A stretch of 9,376 bases of DNA, taken from positions 1-9,376 of the forward strand of contig JANRJB010000405.1 of the NCBI GenBank assembly GCA_033764265.1. The letters run 5' to 3'. Below, in pieces: positions 1 to 7,722 of the stretch. This stretch comes from VGEM01 sp033764265 (GTDB taxonomy: Bacteria; Pseudomonadota; Alphaproteobacteria; Rhodospirillales; Rhodospirillaceae). A program made the translations under genes and the position numbers. Numbering within the stretch: position 1 is the first letter of the stretch; each line of letters starts with the position of its first letter. The notes beneath the pieces are model-generated. The model was given only the letters and a program-made list of their open reading frames with translations. It was not told the origin of the DNA and searched no databases.

Positions 1-2492
1 GCCCACTTGTCCTCGTCCAAGAGGTTGCGGACAAACAGTTCGACGCGAAGGTCATCCTTCTCGACGCCGACGCGGCTGTTGAACAGCCAGTAAGGGCTGG
101 TGGTCGACAGATTGGCGAAGTCGGTGAACGTCTTGCCCATGTAGGCGCCGTCGCCACGCACAAACCAGTTCCAGTCGCCACGGAATTGGTCGGTGTAGCC
201 GACCGAGAAATTGCCCTGCCATTTCGGATAACGCTGCTGCACCTTGCCGTCATAGTTCGTCGTGCCATAAACGGTGGTGGAGAACGCGCCGGTCAGCGTC
301 AGCCGCGTGAACTTGTTGTCGTTCCAGCTCAAGTTCGCGTTGATGTCCCAGTTATCGTTGATCTGGTAGGCGGTTTCCAACTCGGCGCCTTTGAACTTGG
401 CGGCACCCGACGTGCTGAAACCGAGCGTGTTTGGGAACGCATTCGGCAGCCGATCGCGCAGGGCCGGGTTGTCGGCGTCGCGGACGTAGCGCACCGTCAA
501 GCCGAACGGCAGATTCTTCCACTTGTAGTAATAACCGGTCAGGTTGACGTTGAGAGCGCCGTCGAGCAGCGACGACTTGATGCCCAACTCAGCCGCGTCG
601 AGGTACTGCGCGGGCGTGTTGGGAACCAGCTGCCCGCCCGGGCTTTGCGAGGCGATCTGCGCGCACTCCGAAGCGGTCGACGGCAAGCCGGTGATCGGGC
701 TGATGTACGGCTGGAGGAACGTATCCGGGCTGCAGATCGACACCAGTCCGTTGATGATGCCCGGCAGGGTGCCGCGCGAAGCCTGCCCGTAGATTGTGAG
801 CTCATCGGTCGGCGTGTAGGTCAGGATGACGCGCGGAGTCTTCTGTTTGAACTTGAAGGTGAAATCGCGGAACCCAGAGCCTTGGGTTTGCGTGTTGGTG
901 CGCTCGTCCTGCATGTAGCGGAACTCGACGTCGAGCGTCAGCTGGTCGACGATGATGTCGTATGACAGCGCGCCGTAACCGGCCCAAACTTTCGCCTTGT
1001 CGCCGTTGGTTGGCGACAGGCCAAAATTGGCAGGACCGACGGCGCAGGTGACGAAACAGGCGTTGATGGCCAATCCGCCCGCGCCGTTGGTGACGAATGT
1101 CTGTTTGTAATAGGTGGCGCCTGCGATCCAGCGGAAGCGATCCTCGCCGGGCGAGGAGACACGCAACTCCGCGCTCTTGTCCTCGCCGGTCTGCGGGTCG
1201 GCGGTGTACCAGCTTTCGGAGTCGGTATTGTCGAAATCGCGCAGCCAGTTCACCTTCATGTCGTTGTAACCGGCGGTGAGCGTGGCGGTATAACCGTCTG
1301 CGAACTCCCAGTTGGCATTGAGCGAGGTACGCAGCGTCTCGCGCTCCATGCCGAAACTGTCGATGGTCGGCACCCCGGGGATGAATTTGCGATTGATGAA
1401 CTGCTCGATCAGGAAGTTGGGCCGCGCCGCGGGCGTGTTGAGCGCCCCCATCTGGTTACCTTCGCCATCGAAGCCCGGACGCACCAAGCCGAAAATCGCC
1501 GGGCGCAGGCTGGTGTTGCTGGAGATTTTCGGTGCGCCGGTTTCGCCCGGATTGGGGACTCGGCCGCAAATGAAGTTCTTCGGGCTGAGGGTGACGGTCT
1601 GGCCGGCGGCGTTCAGGCCTTGCACGGTCTTGCCGCGGCAGGTGTCGATGCCGCCGATGTTGACGTCGCTGAAGGTGCGGATGAACGCGCCGTTATCGGG
1701 GCCGTCGTCGTCCTTCTGATAAAAAGCGCGCACTTTCACGTCCAGGCCGTCGGTCGGCTCGGCGTAAAGCGCCAGCGATGCCGACTTCGAGGACTGCTTG
1801 CCGAGCTTGCCGCCGTCAGTGGCGGTATACATCGAACCCTTGTTGTAGGTGCGCACGTTGAGCAGATAGCCCAGCCGGTCCTTCACCAGCGGACCGGTAT
1901 GCATGACGTTGACGTCAAAAGTGTCGTAGGTCGCGCCCGAGAAGTCGATCTGGCCGCTGTACTCGTCGATCGAGGGCTTCTTGGTGATGTAGTTGATGGC
2001 GCCGGCGAACGTGTTGCGTCCGAAGAACGCCGACTGCGGGCCCTTGATAATCTCGACGCGCTCCAAATCCTGAATCGGCAGCACTTGGGCGCCGCCCAGT
2101 GAGTACACACCGTCGACGAACAGCGACACCGCCTGCAGATTGGGCAGCGAGTTTAGGACGTTGACGCCGCGGATGCGGATCACCGAGTTCAACCGGCCGA
2201 CCTGCGGGCCGCCCATGTTCGGATTGAACTGGATGCCCGAGGACTGAAAAGCGATATCACCCAGGTCGCGGAAGCCGGCCTTTTGGATATCGGAAGCGCT
2301 GAACGCGGTGATGGCGAGCGGAATTTCCTGCAGCGATTCCTCGCGCTGGCGGGCGGTCACCACGATCTCTTCGACCGAAATGTTGGCCTGGGCCTGTTGT
2401 TGCGCGCGCGCATCGGGCGTGGCGCCGTACGCTGCGACCATGGCGACCGTCGCCAACGCCGCACGACGGTACGAAACTGCCTCAATTTGCAT
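1..2492 (-). CDS. TonB-dependent outer-membrane receptor, C-terminus cut by window edge
   Basis: This is an outer-membrane ligand-gated beta-barrel that imports a substrate (siderophore, vitamin or carbohydrate; not identifiable here) using TonB-ExbBD energy. The frame is open for 830 codons from the ATG at 2490-2492 to the left edge. Residues 1-30 form a signal peptide ending ATPDARA before QQQ. A TonB-box-like segment follows at about 40-53 (VEEIVVTARQREES). The plug domain shows IRIRGVNV (about 106-113), LFVDGVYSLGG (124-134), DLERVEIIKGPQSAFFGRN (142-160) and AGAINYITKKP (163-173). The visible end, with SPYWLFNSRVGVE and then VELFVRNLLDEDKW, is the usual penultimate barrel region, so perhaps a few dozen residues are missing. 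GGGGAG (2502-2507) lies 9 nt upstream and supports this start; the ATG at 2509 is in another frame. Six cysteines fall as three close pairs (285/309, 479/483, 587/610), probably in extracellular loops. The receptor assignment is firm; the substrate is unknown. Confidence 0.95.
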   Translation of the reverse strand, partial: MQIEAVSYRRAALATVAMVAAYGATPDARAQQQAQANISVEEIVVTARQREESLQEIPLAITAFSASDIQKAGFRDLGDIAFQSSGIQFNPNMGGPQVGRLNSVIRIRGVNVLNSLPNLQAVSLFVDGVYSLGGAQVLPIQDLERVEIIKGPQSAFFGRNTFAGAINYITKKPSIDEYSGQIDFSGATYDTFDVNVMHTGPLVKDRLGYLLNVRTYNKGSMYTATDGGKLGKQSSKSASLALYAEPTDGLDVKVRAFYQKDDDGPDNGAFIRTFSDVNIGGIDTCRGKTVQGLNAAGQTVTLSPKNFICGRVPNPGETGAPKISSNTSLRPAIFGLVRPGFDGEGNQMGALNTPAARPNFLIEQFINRKFIPGVPTIDSFGMERETLRTSLNANWEFADGYTATLTAGYNDMKVNWLRDFDNTDSESWYTADPQTGEDKSAELRVSSPGEDRFRWIAGATYYKQTFVTNGAGGLAINACFVTCAVGPANFGLSPTNGDKAKVWAGYGALSYDIIVDQLTLDVEFRYMQDERTNTQTQGSGFRDFTFKFKQKTPRVILTYTPTDELTIYGQASRGTLPGIINGLVSICSPDTFLQPYISPITGLPSTASECAQIASQSPGGQLVPNTPAQYLDAAELGIKSSLLDGALNVNLTGYYYKWKNLPFGLTVRYVRDADNPALRDRLPNAFPNTLGFSTSGAAKFKGAELETAYQINDNWDINANLSWNDNKFTRLTLTGAFSTTVYGTTNYDGKVQQRYPKWQGNFSVGYTDQFRGDWNWFVRGDGAYMGKTFTDFANLSTTSPYWLFNSRVGVEKDDLRVELFVRNLLDEDKW

Positions 2493-2582
2493 GTCGAGCC
2501 ACTCCCCATGATCGGCGTCGCGTTGAAGCGGCACCTGCGCGCACCCGTAGAAACGGGCCCCCGCTCCCCAGCGGATCGCAAC

Positions 2583-2610
2583 ATTGTACGCGGCGACCTT
2601 GGCCAAGCAA
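2583..2610 (-). promoter_or_regulatory. possible sigma-70-type promoter for the TonB receptor
   Basis: On the minus strand TTGCTT (plus 2605-2610) and TACAAT (plus 2583-2588) are separated by 16 nt. This would give a leader of about 85 nt before the receptor ATG. The -10 box matches the consensus well and the -35 box only in TTG. It lies in the 255-bp divergent spacer 2493-2747. I found no comparably good promoter for xthA on the other strand, and no obvious Fur-box-like palindrome in the spacer. Confidence 0.3.
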
Positions 2611-2736
2611 TTCGGAACTCAGGCGTTTTGGGCCGCTTCCCGACTCTGGCGGCGAGTGTTGCGCAAATGTCTCACCGGCGGCATGGTGCGTTATCGATTT
2701 CGCGCGCGGCCCTGCGCCCCGCCGGGACGCGACGAC

Positions 2737-2740
2737 AGGA
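2737..2740 (+). promoter_or_regulatory. ribosome binding site that fixes the xthA start
   Basis: AGGA lies 7 nt upstream of the ATG at 2748. It decides between this start and the longer in-frame start at 2283, which would add 155 residues with no resemblance to the ExoIII family and would overlap the divergent receptor gene. Confidence 0.6.
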
Positions 2741-2747
2741 CGTCATT

Positions 2748-3545
2748 ATGGCAGCGCTCACAACCAACACCGTCAAAGTCGCCACTTTCAACGTCAATTC
2801 GGTCAAAGCCCGATTGCCGAACGTATTGGCGTGGCTGTCCCAATCCCGGCCCGACGTGGTGCTGCTGCAAGAGATCAAATGCGTCGACGACGCGTTCCCA
2901 CGCGCAGAGATCGAGGACGCCGGCTACAACGTGGCGGTGCACGGGCAGAAAACCTACAACGGGGTCGCGATCCTTTCGAGCTCACCGATTGAGGACATCG
3001 CCCGCGGACTACCCGGCGATCCCGCCGACGAACAGGCGCGCTACATCGAAGCCACGGTTTTCGGCAAGCTGCGCTTAGCCTCGATCTACCTGCCCAACGG
3101 CAATCCCGTCGGCACCGAAAAGTTCGCCTATAAGCTGGCGTGGATGGACCGGTTGCGCGCCCATGTCGCCGCCCGCCTGCGCGATGGCGAGATCGCGATC
3201 TGGGGCGGCGACTACAACGTCATCCCGACCGATGCCGACGTGTGGGACCCGCGCGCCATGGCCGACGACGCGCTGATGCAACCCCAGAGTCGCGCCAAGT
3301 TTCGCGCCTTGCTGCATCTGGGGCTGACCGATGCGCTGCGCGCTTTCGATGCGCGTGGGCACATGTACTCGTTCTGGGATTACCAGCGCGGCGCCTGGCA
3401 GAAGGACCAGGGCATGTTGATCGATTTCCTGCTGTGCTCGGCCCAGGCCGCGGACCGCTTGACGGCGGCAGGCATCGACAAGGCGCCGCGCGGCCGCGAC
3501 AAGGCATCGGATCACACGCCGGTGTGGTGCGAGATCAGGTTGTGA
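2748..3545 (+). CDS. xthA: exodeoxyribonuclease III / class II AP endonuclease (ExoIII family)
   Basis: This 265-aa cytoplasmic DNA-repair nuclease is close to the 268 aa of E. coli XthA. The family cleaves 5' of abasic sites and removes 3'-blocking groups in base excision repair. The endonuclease/exonuclease/phosphatase fold motifs occur in order: FNVNSVKARLP (14-24, metal/phosphate-binding Asn), LLQEIK with catalytic Glu42, YNGVAIL (70-76), SIYLPNG with Tyr114, GGDYNVIPTD with Asp155 and Asn157, SFWDYQRGAW (208-217), LIDFLLCS with Asp226, and SDHTPVW with Asp255-His256. Two motif positions vary: WDYQ where WDYR is common, and GMLID where G-(L/I)-R-I-D is common. The frame is open back to 2283, but that extension overlaps the receptor gene. 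I chose the ATG at 2748 because AGGA (2737-2740) lies 7 nt before it and the conserved domain starts just after. It converges with the PEP-CTERM-like gene, overlapping it by 11 bp. Confidence 0.95.
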   Translation: MAALTTNTVKVATFNVNSVKARLPNVLAWLSQSRPDVVLLQEIKCVDDAFPRAEIEDAGYNVAVHGQKTYNGVAILSSSPIEDIARGLPGDPADEQARYIEATVFGKLRLASIYLPNGNPVGTEKFAYKLAWMDRLRAHVAARLRDGEIAIWGGDYNVIPTDADVWDPRAMADDALMQPQSRAKFRALLHLGLTDALRAFDARGHMYSFWDYQRGAWQKDQGMLIDFLLCSAQAADRLTAAGIDKAPRGRDKASDHTPVWCEIRL

Positions 3546-4239
3546 GCGGCACGCGCCGGCGCGAAAGAGCGAGAAGTCCGACCGCAAGCAACGCCAAGGC
3601 GCCGGGCGCGGGAACGCCCTCGGGCGCGGCGACAGACGAGGCTCCGATCTGAATGCCAATTCCATCGAACGGTGCAAACGGCGTACCGGGCCACGTGTGG
3701 TACAGCGAGGTGAAATTGAAAGCGCTGAATGTGCCCAACAACATGACCGTTCCGCACACGTCGGTCGGGCACGTAGAAGGTCCGCCGTTGAACAACTGCC
3801 CGATGACCTGATTCCCGACGACACCGCCCGCGCCGATACTGCCGCTGACGTAAAGCACCGGAATCGGCGTGTTGTCCGGCAACGTGAACGTTAGCGTCGA
3901 GGCCAGGCTCTGGATGTGGATTATGATATCGGTTGCGGTGCCGCCGAACGTCACGCTGTTCGCATAAGGCGCGACGGCATTGCCGATGACTTCGATGTGG
4001 TCGGTCGCCGTCAGCGGCGGCGAATAGTTCCCGTTCGAGAATATCGTGCTGGTGCCATTAATCGTGGCCGAATTGGTGTCACCGACATTGAACGAGACCG
4101 AGACGCCGCCGAGCATGCCCGATGCCGTGTTGGCTCCGAAATCGACCGCCGTCCAATCGGTGAAGATCGGCGCCGCACGCGCGACGCCAGGGATCGCACA
4201 CAGTAACGATGCGAACACGATCGTCGAAAGTTTTGGCAT
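3535..4239 (-). CDS. exported PEP-CTERM-like protein of unknown function
   Basis: This is a 234-aa secreted protein. Residues 1-22 form a signal peptide (basic start MPK, hydrophobic core, PGVARA then APIF). The body (about 25-205) is rich in Thr, Ser, Gly and Asn with alternating hydrophobics, suggesting a beta-sandwich surface protein. One close cysteine pair (157 and 162, CPTDVC) could form a small disulfide loop. The C-terminus has the three-part sorting signal of the PEP-CTERM class: a VPAPG motif (209-213), a hydrophobic segment ALALLAVGLLAL, then SRRR. In the family an exosortase (EpsH/XrtA type) processes this tail; no exosortase is in the window. GGGAG (4248-4252) lies 8 nt before the ATG and supports the start. 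The gene lies 116 nt downstream of the MFS gene. The stop at 3535-3537 is inside the 3' end of convergent xthA. Location and sorting class are fairly sure; function is unknown. Confidence 0.85.
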   Translation of the reverse strand: MPKLSTIVFASLLCAIPGVARAAPIFTDWTAVDFGANTASGMLGGVSVSFNVGDTNSATINGTSTIFSNGNYSPPLTATDHIEVIGNAVAPYANSVTFGGTATDIIIHIQSLASTLTFTLPDNTPIPVLYVSGSIGAGGVVGNQVIGQLFNGGPSTCPTDVCGTVMLLGTFSAFNFTSLYHTWPGTPFAPFDGIGIQIGASSVAAPEGVPAPGALALLAVGLLALSRRRVPLTT

Positions 4240-4355
4240 GGGGCCCGCTCCCGTGTAACGACGGCCAAATCCAACAACCCGCGATACGATTATTCCTTAA
4301 GAATGCCACAACTATTGTAAGAGTTCCACCAACCTGCTTGAGTGCCGCTAAGTCT

Positions 4356-5594
4356 CTATTTTTGCAGAGGCAAATCCTGCTTCTGTGGCGTCGCGCGCCA
4401 CGCCAGCGCCAACGAAACCATCAACAGCACTGTCGCGATGAAGTAGGGAATTCCCGGCAGGCGCGCTGCCTCGGGCAGCGAAATGCCGAGCGCGAACGTC
4501 TGCGTGAACAGGAGCGGCGCGAGAATGGTTGCAACCGACGTAACGCTCGATAACGCCCCTTGCAATTGGCCCTGCTGATCGGGTCCGACGCTCCGCGACA
4601 GCATCCCCTGGAGCGGAGCGCCCGCCAACCCGAACAGCGCGCCGAACGGCACGCCGATCCAGAACATCAACCCGGTTGTCGCCGTCCCATAAAGCATGAA
4701 GGCGATTCCGCCGCACACCAGCCCGGCGGCCAGCGCACCCCGTTCGCCCAACGCCTTGACCGCCGGCCCGATCAGCAGCGCCTGCACGACCAGCGAGCAC
4801 ACGCCGACGCCGGCCAGCAGCACGCCCACGTCCTGCTCGGTCCAGGCATAGCGAAACTGCGAATAGATCACCGCGATGGCGGGGTTTACGTCATGGCCCA
4901 GACGCAGGAAAAACGCGGCGCCCGCAAGCCCCAGCAAGGCCGGCATGGCGCGAAGCATTGCGAAGGCGCCAAACACGTTCGCGTGCTTCCACTTGAACGG
5001 GCTGCGCCGGTCGGCCGGCAGCGACTCCGGCAGTACGAACACGCCATAGGCGGCGTTGACCAGACACAACGCGGCGGCGCACCAGAACGGTGCGCGCAGG
5101 TCGATCCCCGCCAGAAAACCGCCGACCGCGGGGCCGACGATGAACCCGAACCCCCACGCCGCGCCGATCAGGCCGAACCGCTTGGCGCGCTCGTCGGGCG
5201 GAGTGATGTCGGCGACATAAGCGCTGACGGCGGCGTAATTGGCCGCCGTGACGCCCGAAATCAGCCGGCCGACGAACAGCCAGCCGATGTTGGGCGCGAG
5301 CGCCATCAGCACGTAGTCGAGGCCCAGGCCGGCAAGCGAGATCAGGATCACCGGCCGGCGACCATAACGATCCGACAACGACCCCAGGACGGGCGCGGCG
5401 AAGAACTGCATCACCGCCCACGCCGTGCCAAAGATGCCGAGTACCGTCGCCGCCGCCGCCGTGTCACCGCCCTGCAGCGTGACCAATAGCTTGGGCAGCA
5501 CCGGCACCATCAACCCGAAGGCGAGCGTATCGAGCACAATGGTGACGAGAATGAATCCGAATGCGGCGCGGGTGGATTGCCGGTGTCCGGTCAT
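4356..5594 (-). CDS. MFS transporter, TetA-like (TCR/Tet family, drug:H+ antiporter type)
   Basis: This 412-aa inner-membrane protein has the layout of 12-helix major facilitator exporters, about the length of TetA proteins. The loop 2-3 motif A is clear (GSLSDRYGRRP, 71-81, with Asp75 and Arg79/Arg80), followed by helix 4 (FVGRLISGVTAAN, 107-119). The loop 4-5/helix 5 region carries VADITPPDERAKRFG and GFGFIVGPAVGGFLAG (148-163), the antiporter-type motif C. PFWCAAALCLVNA and VLPESLP follow, as in Tet(A/B/C)-like proteins. A long cytoplasmic centre (191-215) joins the two halves. Family homology suggests proton-coupled efflux of a small amphipathic compound; actual tetracycline transport cannot be inferred. 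The start lies only 33 nt after the ilvD stop, so co-transcription is likely. GAGG (5599-5602) is 4 nt from the ATG, a short spacing. A weaker possibility is that it exports a metabolite rather than a drug. Confidence 0.9.
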   Translation of the reverse strand: MTGHRQSTRAAFGFILVTIVLDTLAFGLMVPVLPKLLVTLQGGDTAAAATVLGIFGTAWAVMQFFAAPVLGSLSDRYGRRPVILISLAGLGLDYVLMALAPNIGWLFVGRLISGVTAANYAAVSAYVADITPPDERAKRFGLIGAAWGFGFIVGPAVGGFLAGIDLRAPFWCAAALCLVNAAYGVFVLPESLPADRRSPFKWKHANVFGAFAMLRAMPALLGLAGAAFFLRLGHDVNPAIAVIYSQFRYAWTEQDVGVLLAGVGVCSLVVQALLIGPAVKALGERGALAAGLVCGGIAFMLYGTATTGLMFWIGVPFGALFGLAGAPLQGMLSRSVGPDQQGQLQGALSSVTSVATILAPLLFTQTFALGISLPEAARLPGIPYFIATVLLMVSLALAWRATPQKQDLPLQK

Positions 5595-5627
5595 GCCCCC
5601 TCGCCGTTCGGTCGACGCAGCCCTAAC

Positions 5628-7385
5628 CTAAATATCCGCGTACTCGTGCGTTTCGGCCTTGGCGCCAGGGTGAGTGACCGCGCCCTTGTGGGCGGGGCCG
5701 ACCTGCTGGGCGTATTTCCACAAAGTGCCCGACTGATAGTCGGTCCTGCGCGGCTTCCACTTTTTTCTGCGGCGGGCGAGTTCAGCCTTGGAAACCTCGA
5801 GCGCGATGGTGCCCTTGGCCGCGTCGATGCTGATGAGGTCGCCGTTCTTTACCAGCGCGATCGGTCCGCCGACCGCCGCTTCGGGCCCGACGTGGCCGAT
5901 GCAGAAGCCGCGTGTCGCGCCCGAAAAGCGCCCGTCGGTGATCAGCGCCACCTTGTCGCCCATGCCCTGGCCATACAGCGCCGCGGTCGTGGACAGCATC
6001 TCCCGCATCCCGGGGCCGCCGCGCGGGCCCTCGTAGCGGATCACCAGCACGTCGCCTTCCCGGTACTTCCGCTGCTCGACCGCCTTGAAGGCCGCTTCTT
6101 CGCTGTCGAAGCAGCGCGCGACACCGCGGAACTGCAGCTTCTTCATGCCCGCGACCTTGACGATCGCCCCGTCGGGCGCGAGCGAGCCCTTCAGGCCGAC
6201 CACGCCGCCGGTTTTGCTGAGCGGCGCCGAGGTCGGACGGATCACGTCCTGGTCGGTGGGGAACTTCACGCCGCGCAGGTTCTCCTCGATGGTCTTGCCG
6301 GTGACCGTGATGCAATCACCGTGCAGATATCCGCCGTCGAGCAACGCCTTCATCAGCACCGGCACGCCGCCGATGTTGAACATGTCCACCGCCACGTACT
6401 TTCCGCCGGGCTTCAAGTCGGCGATGTAGGGCGTGCGCTTGAAGATGCGGCAGACGTCGTCGAGATCGAACTTGAGGCCGGCCTCGTGGGCGATCGCCGG
6501 AAGATGCAGTCCGGCGTTGGTGCTGCCGCCCGACGCGGCCACGATCACCGCGGCGTTTTCCAGCGCTTTCCGGGTGACAATGTCGCGCGGTCGCAGGCCC
6601 GAGGCGATCAGGTCCATGACCGCCTTGCCCGAGGCGTAACCGTACTCGTCGCGGGTTTCGTACGGAGCGGGCGCGCCGGCCGAACCCGGCAGCGCGAGCC
6701 CGATCGCTTCGCTGACGCAGGCCATGGTGTTGGCGGTGTACTGCCCGCCGCAGCTGCCGGCCGACGGGCAGGCCACGCATTCCAGCTCGTGCAGCTCTTT
6801 CTCGGACATCTTGCCGGCTGACCACTGGCCGACGCCTTCGAACACGTCGACCACGGTCACGTCGCGGCCCTTGAATTTGCCGGGCAGGATGGAACCGCCG
6901 TACATGAACACCGACGGTACGTTCAGACGCAGCATGACCATCATCATGCCGGGCAGGCTCTTGTCGCAGCCGGCGAGGCCCACCAGTGCGTCGTAGCAGT
7001 GCCCGCGCATGGTCAGCTCGACGGAATCGGCGATCACCTCGCGCGACACCAACGAGCTTTTCATGCCCTGGTGGCCCATGGCGATGCCGTCGGTGACGGT
7101 GATGGTGGTGAATTCGCGCGGCGTGCCGAACGCGTCCTTGACCCCGCGTTTGACCGCCTGGGCCTGGCGGCTCAGCGCGATGTTGCACGGCGCAGCCTCG
7201 TTCCAGCAGGTGGCGACGCCGATCAGCGGCTGGTGGATCTCCTCCTCGGTCATGCCCATGGCGTAATAATAGCTGCGGTGCGGCGCGCGCTCCGGGCCTT
7301 CGGTCACGTGCCGGCTGGGCAGTTTGGACTTGTCGAACGTGCGCTTGGCGCCGGATTTCGGCGCTGGACGATCATCGAGGGGCAT
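5628..7385 (-). CDS. ilvD: dihydroxy-acid dehydratase (IlvD/Edd family)
   Basis: The 585-aa cytoplasmic Fe-S enzyme dehydrates 2,3-dihydroxy-3-methylbutanoate and -pentanoate to the 2-keto acids that precede valine, isoleucine and leucine. The three cluster cysteines are visible: Cys67 (APCN), Cys140 (GCDKSLPG) and Cys212 (SAGSCGGQYTANTM). Also present are TDGIAMGHQGM (98-108, Mg-binding Asp99), Asp141-Lys142 (in the family this Lys is carbamylated), SREVIADS, ASGGSTNAGLHL, RYEGPRGGPGMREML and DGRFSGAT with the presumed catalytic Ser488. Length and the GSCGGQYTANTM form place it with the shorter DHADs rather than the ~615-aa E. coli type; cluster type is not certain. A TGA sits two codons upstream of the ATG, fixing the start, with only a weak SD (GGTGA, 7389-7393, 3 nt away). 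It follows the toxin gene by 78 nt and is probably co-transcribed with the MFS gene. IlvD paralogues can act on sugar acids, so substrate is family-level inference. Confidence 0.93.
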   Translation of the reverse strand: MPLDDRPAPKSGAKRTFDKSKLPSRHVTEGPERAPHRSYYYAMGMTEEEIHQPLIGVATCWNEAAPCNIALSRQAQAVKRGVKDAFGTPREFTTITVTDGIAMGHQGMKSSLVSREVIADSVELTMRGHCYDALVGLAGCDKSLPGMMMVMLRLNVPSVFMYGGSILPGKFKGRDVTVVDVFEGVGQWSAGKMSEKELHELECVACPSAGSCGGQYTANTMACVSEAIGLALPGSAGAPAPYETRDEYGYASGKAVMDLIASGLRPRDIVTRKALENAAVIVAASGGSTNAGLHLPAIAHEAGLKFDLDDVCRIFKRTPYIADLKPGGKYVAVDMFNIGGVPVLMKALLDGGYLHGDCITVTGKTIEENLRGVKFPTDQDVIRPTSAPLSKTGGVVGLKGSLAPDGAIVKVAGMKKLQFRGVARCFDSEEAAFKAVEQRKYREGDVLVIRYEGPRGGPGMREMLSTTAALYGQGMGDKVALITDGRFSGATRGFCIGHVGPEAAVGGPIALVKNGDLISIDAAKGTIALEVSKAELARRRKKWKPRRTDYQSGTLWKYAQQVGPAHKGAVTHPGAKAETHEYADI

Positions 7386-7463
7386 GGGTCACCGGATCGG
7401 AAAGAGTGTGAGAGAGTCGGACATTCTTAGGAAATCGGCGCGGCGAACGCCAGCCCCGGGCAA

Positions 7464-7718
7464 CTACTTGTAAGCGTCGCTGCGATGACTGACGCGAATA
7501 ACGGTCACGATCAGGACGTGGTCCTCGATCCGGTAAATCACCCGCCAATCGCCGACCTTGATGCGCCACTCTTCGCGTCCGACAAGTTTCTTGCAACCGC
7601 GCGGACGTGGATCGGTTTGCAATTGCTCGATGGCGTTGATGACCCGCCGCAAGATCGTCGAATCGAGACGCTTGATCTCGCGCTCTGCGATCTTCGAATA
7701 CGCGAGCCGATATGGCAT
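7464..7718 (-). CDS. RelE/ParE-superfamily toxin of a type II toxin-antitoxin pair
   Basis: This 84-aa protein has the size and pattern of RelE-type toxins, which typically cleave mRNA on the ribosome. It starts MPYRLAYSKIAEREIKRLD (helix pair), continues with INAIEQLQTDPRPRGCKKL, and has the conserved core EEWRIKVGDWRVIYRI (50-64), then VTVIRVSHRSDAY to the end. The basic and aromatic residues associated with catalysis in RelE have plausible counterparts here (Lys54, Arg59, Arg79, Tyr83). The frame is open upstream to 7820, but that extension is inside the antitoxin gene in another frame and is not homologous. The ATG at 7716-7718 lies 4 nt after the antitoxin stop. No good SD is close to it (GGAG is 19 nt away), so translation is probably coupled to the antitoxin. 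It looks more like RelE/ParE than YoeB. A gyrase-directed ParE activity cannot be excluded. Confidence 0.9.
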   Translation of the reverse strand: MPYRLAYSKIAEREIKRLDSTILRRVINAIEQLQTDPRPRGCKKLVGREEWRIKVGDWRVIYRIEDHVLIVTVIRVSHRSDAYK

Positions 7719-7722
7719 GGAG

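Noticed and set aside
186..965. Open frame of 259 codons on the plus strand
   Set aside because: It lies antisense within the well-supported TonB receptor; its Arg/Val-rich translation is typical of a GC-rich shadow frame.
2283..2747. Upstream in-frame extension of xthA giving a 420-aa protein
   Set aside because: It overlaps the start of the divergent TonB receptor, the added residues do not resemble the family, and a good SD precedes the ATG at 2748.
4290..4319. Promoter for the PEP-CTERM-like gene (TACAAT at 4314-4319 on minus) and the small CTTAAG inverted repeat
   Set aside because: No acceptable -35 at the right distance, and the repeat stem is only 4 bp; too weak to call.
4560..5489. 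Open frame of 309 codons on the plus strand
   Set aside because: Antisense to the MFS gene, with low-complexity Arg/Gln/Asp composition and no family resemblance.
5577..6821. Open frame of 414 codons on the plus strand
   Set aside because: Antisense to ilvD, whose motifs are all present on the other strand.
7437..7455. Possible terminator hairpin between toxin and ilvD
   Set aside because: A GC-rich imperfect stem can be drawn, but there is no T run after it on the minus strand.
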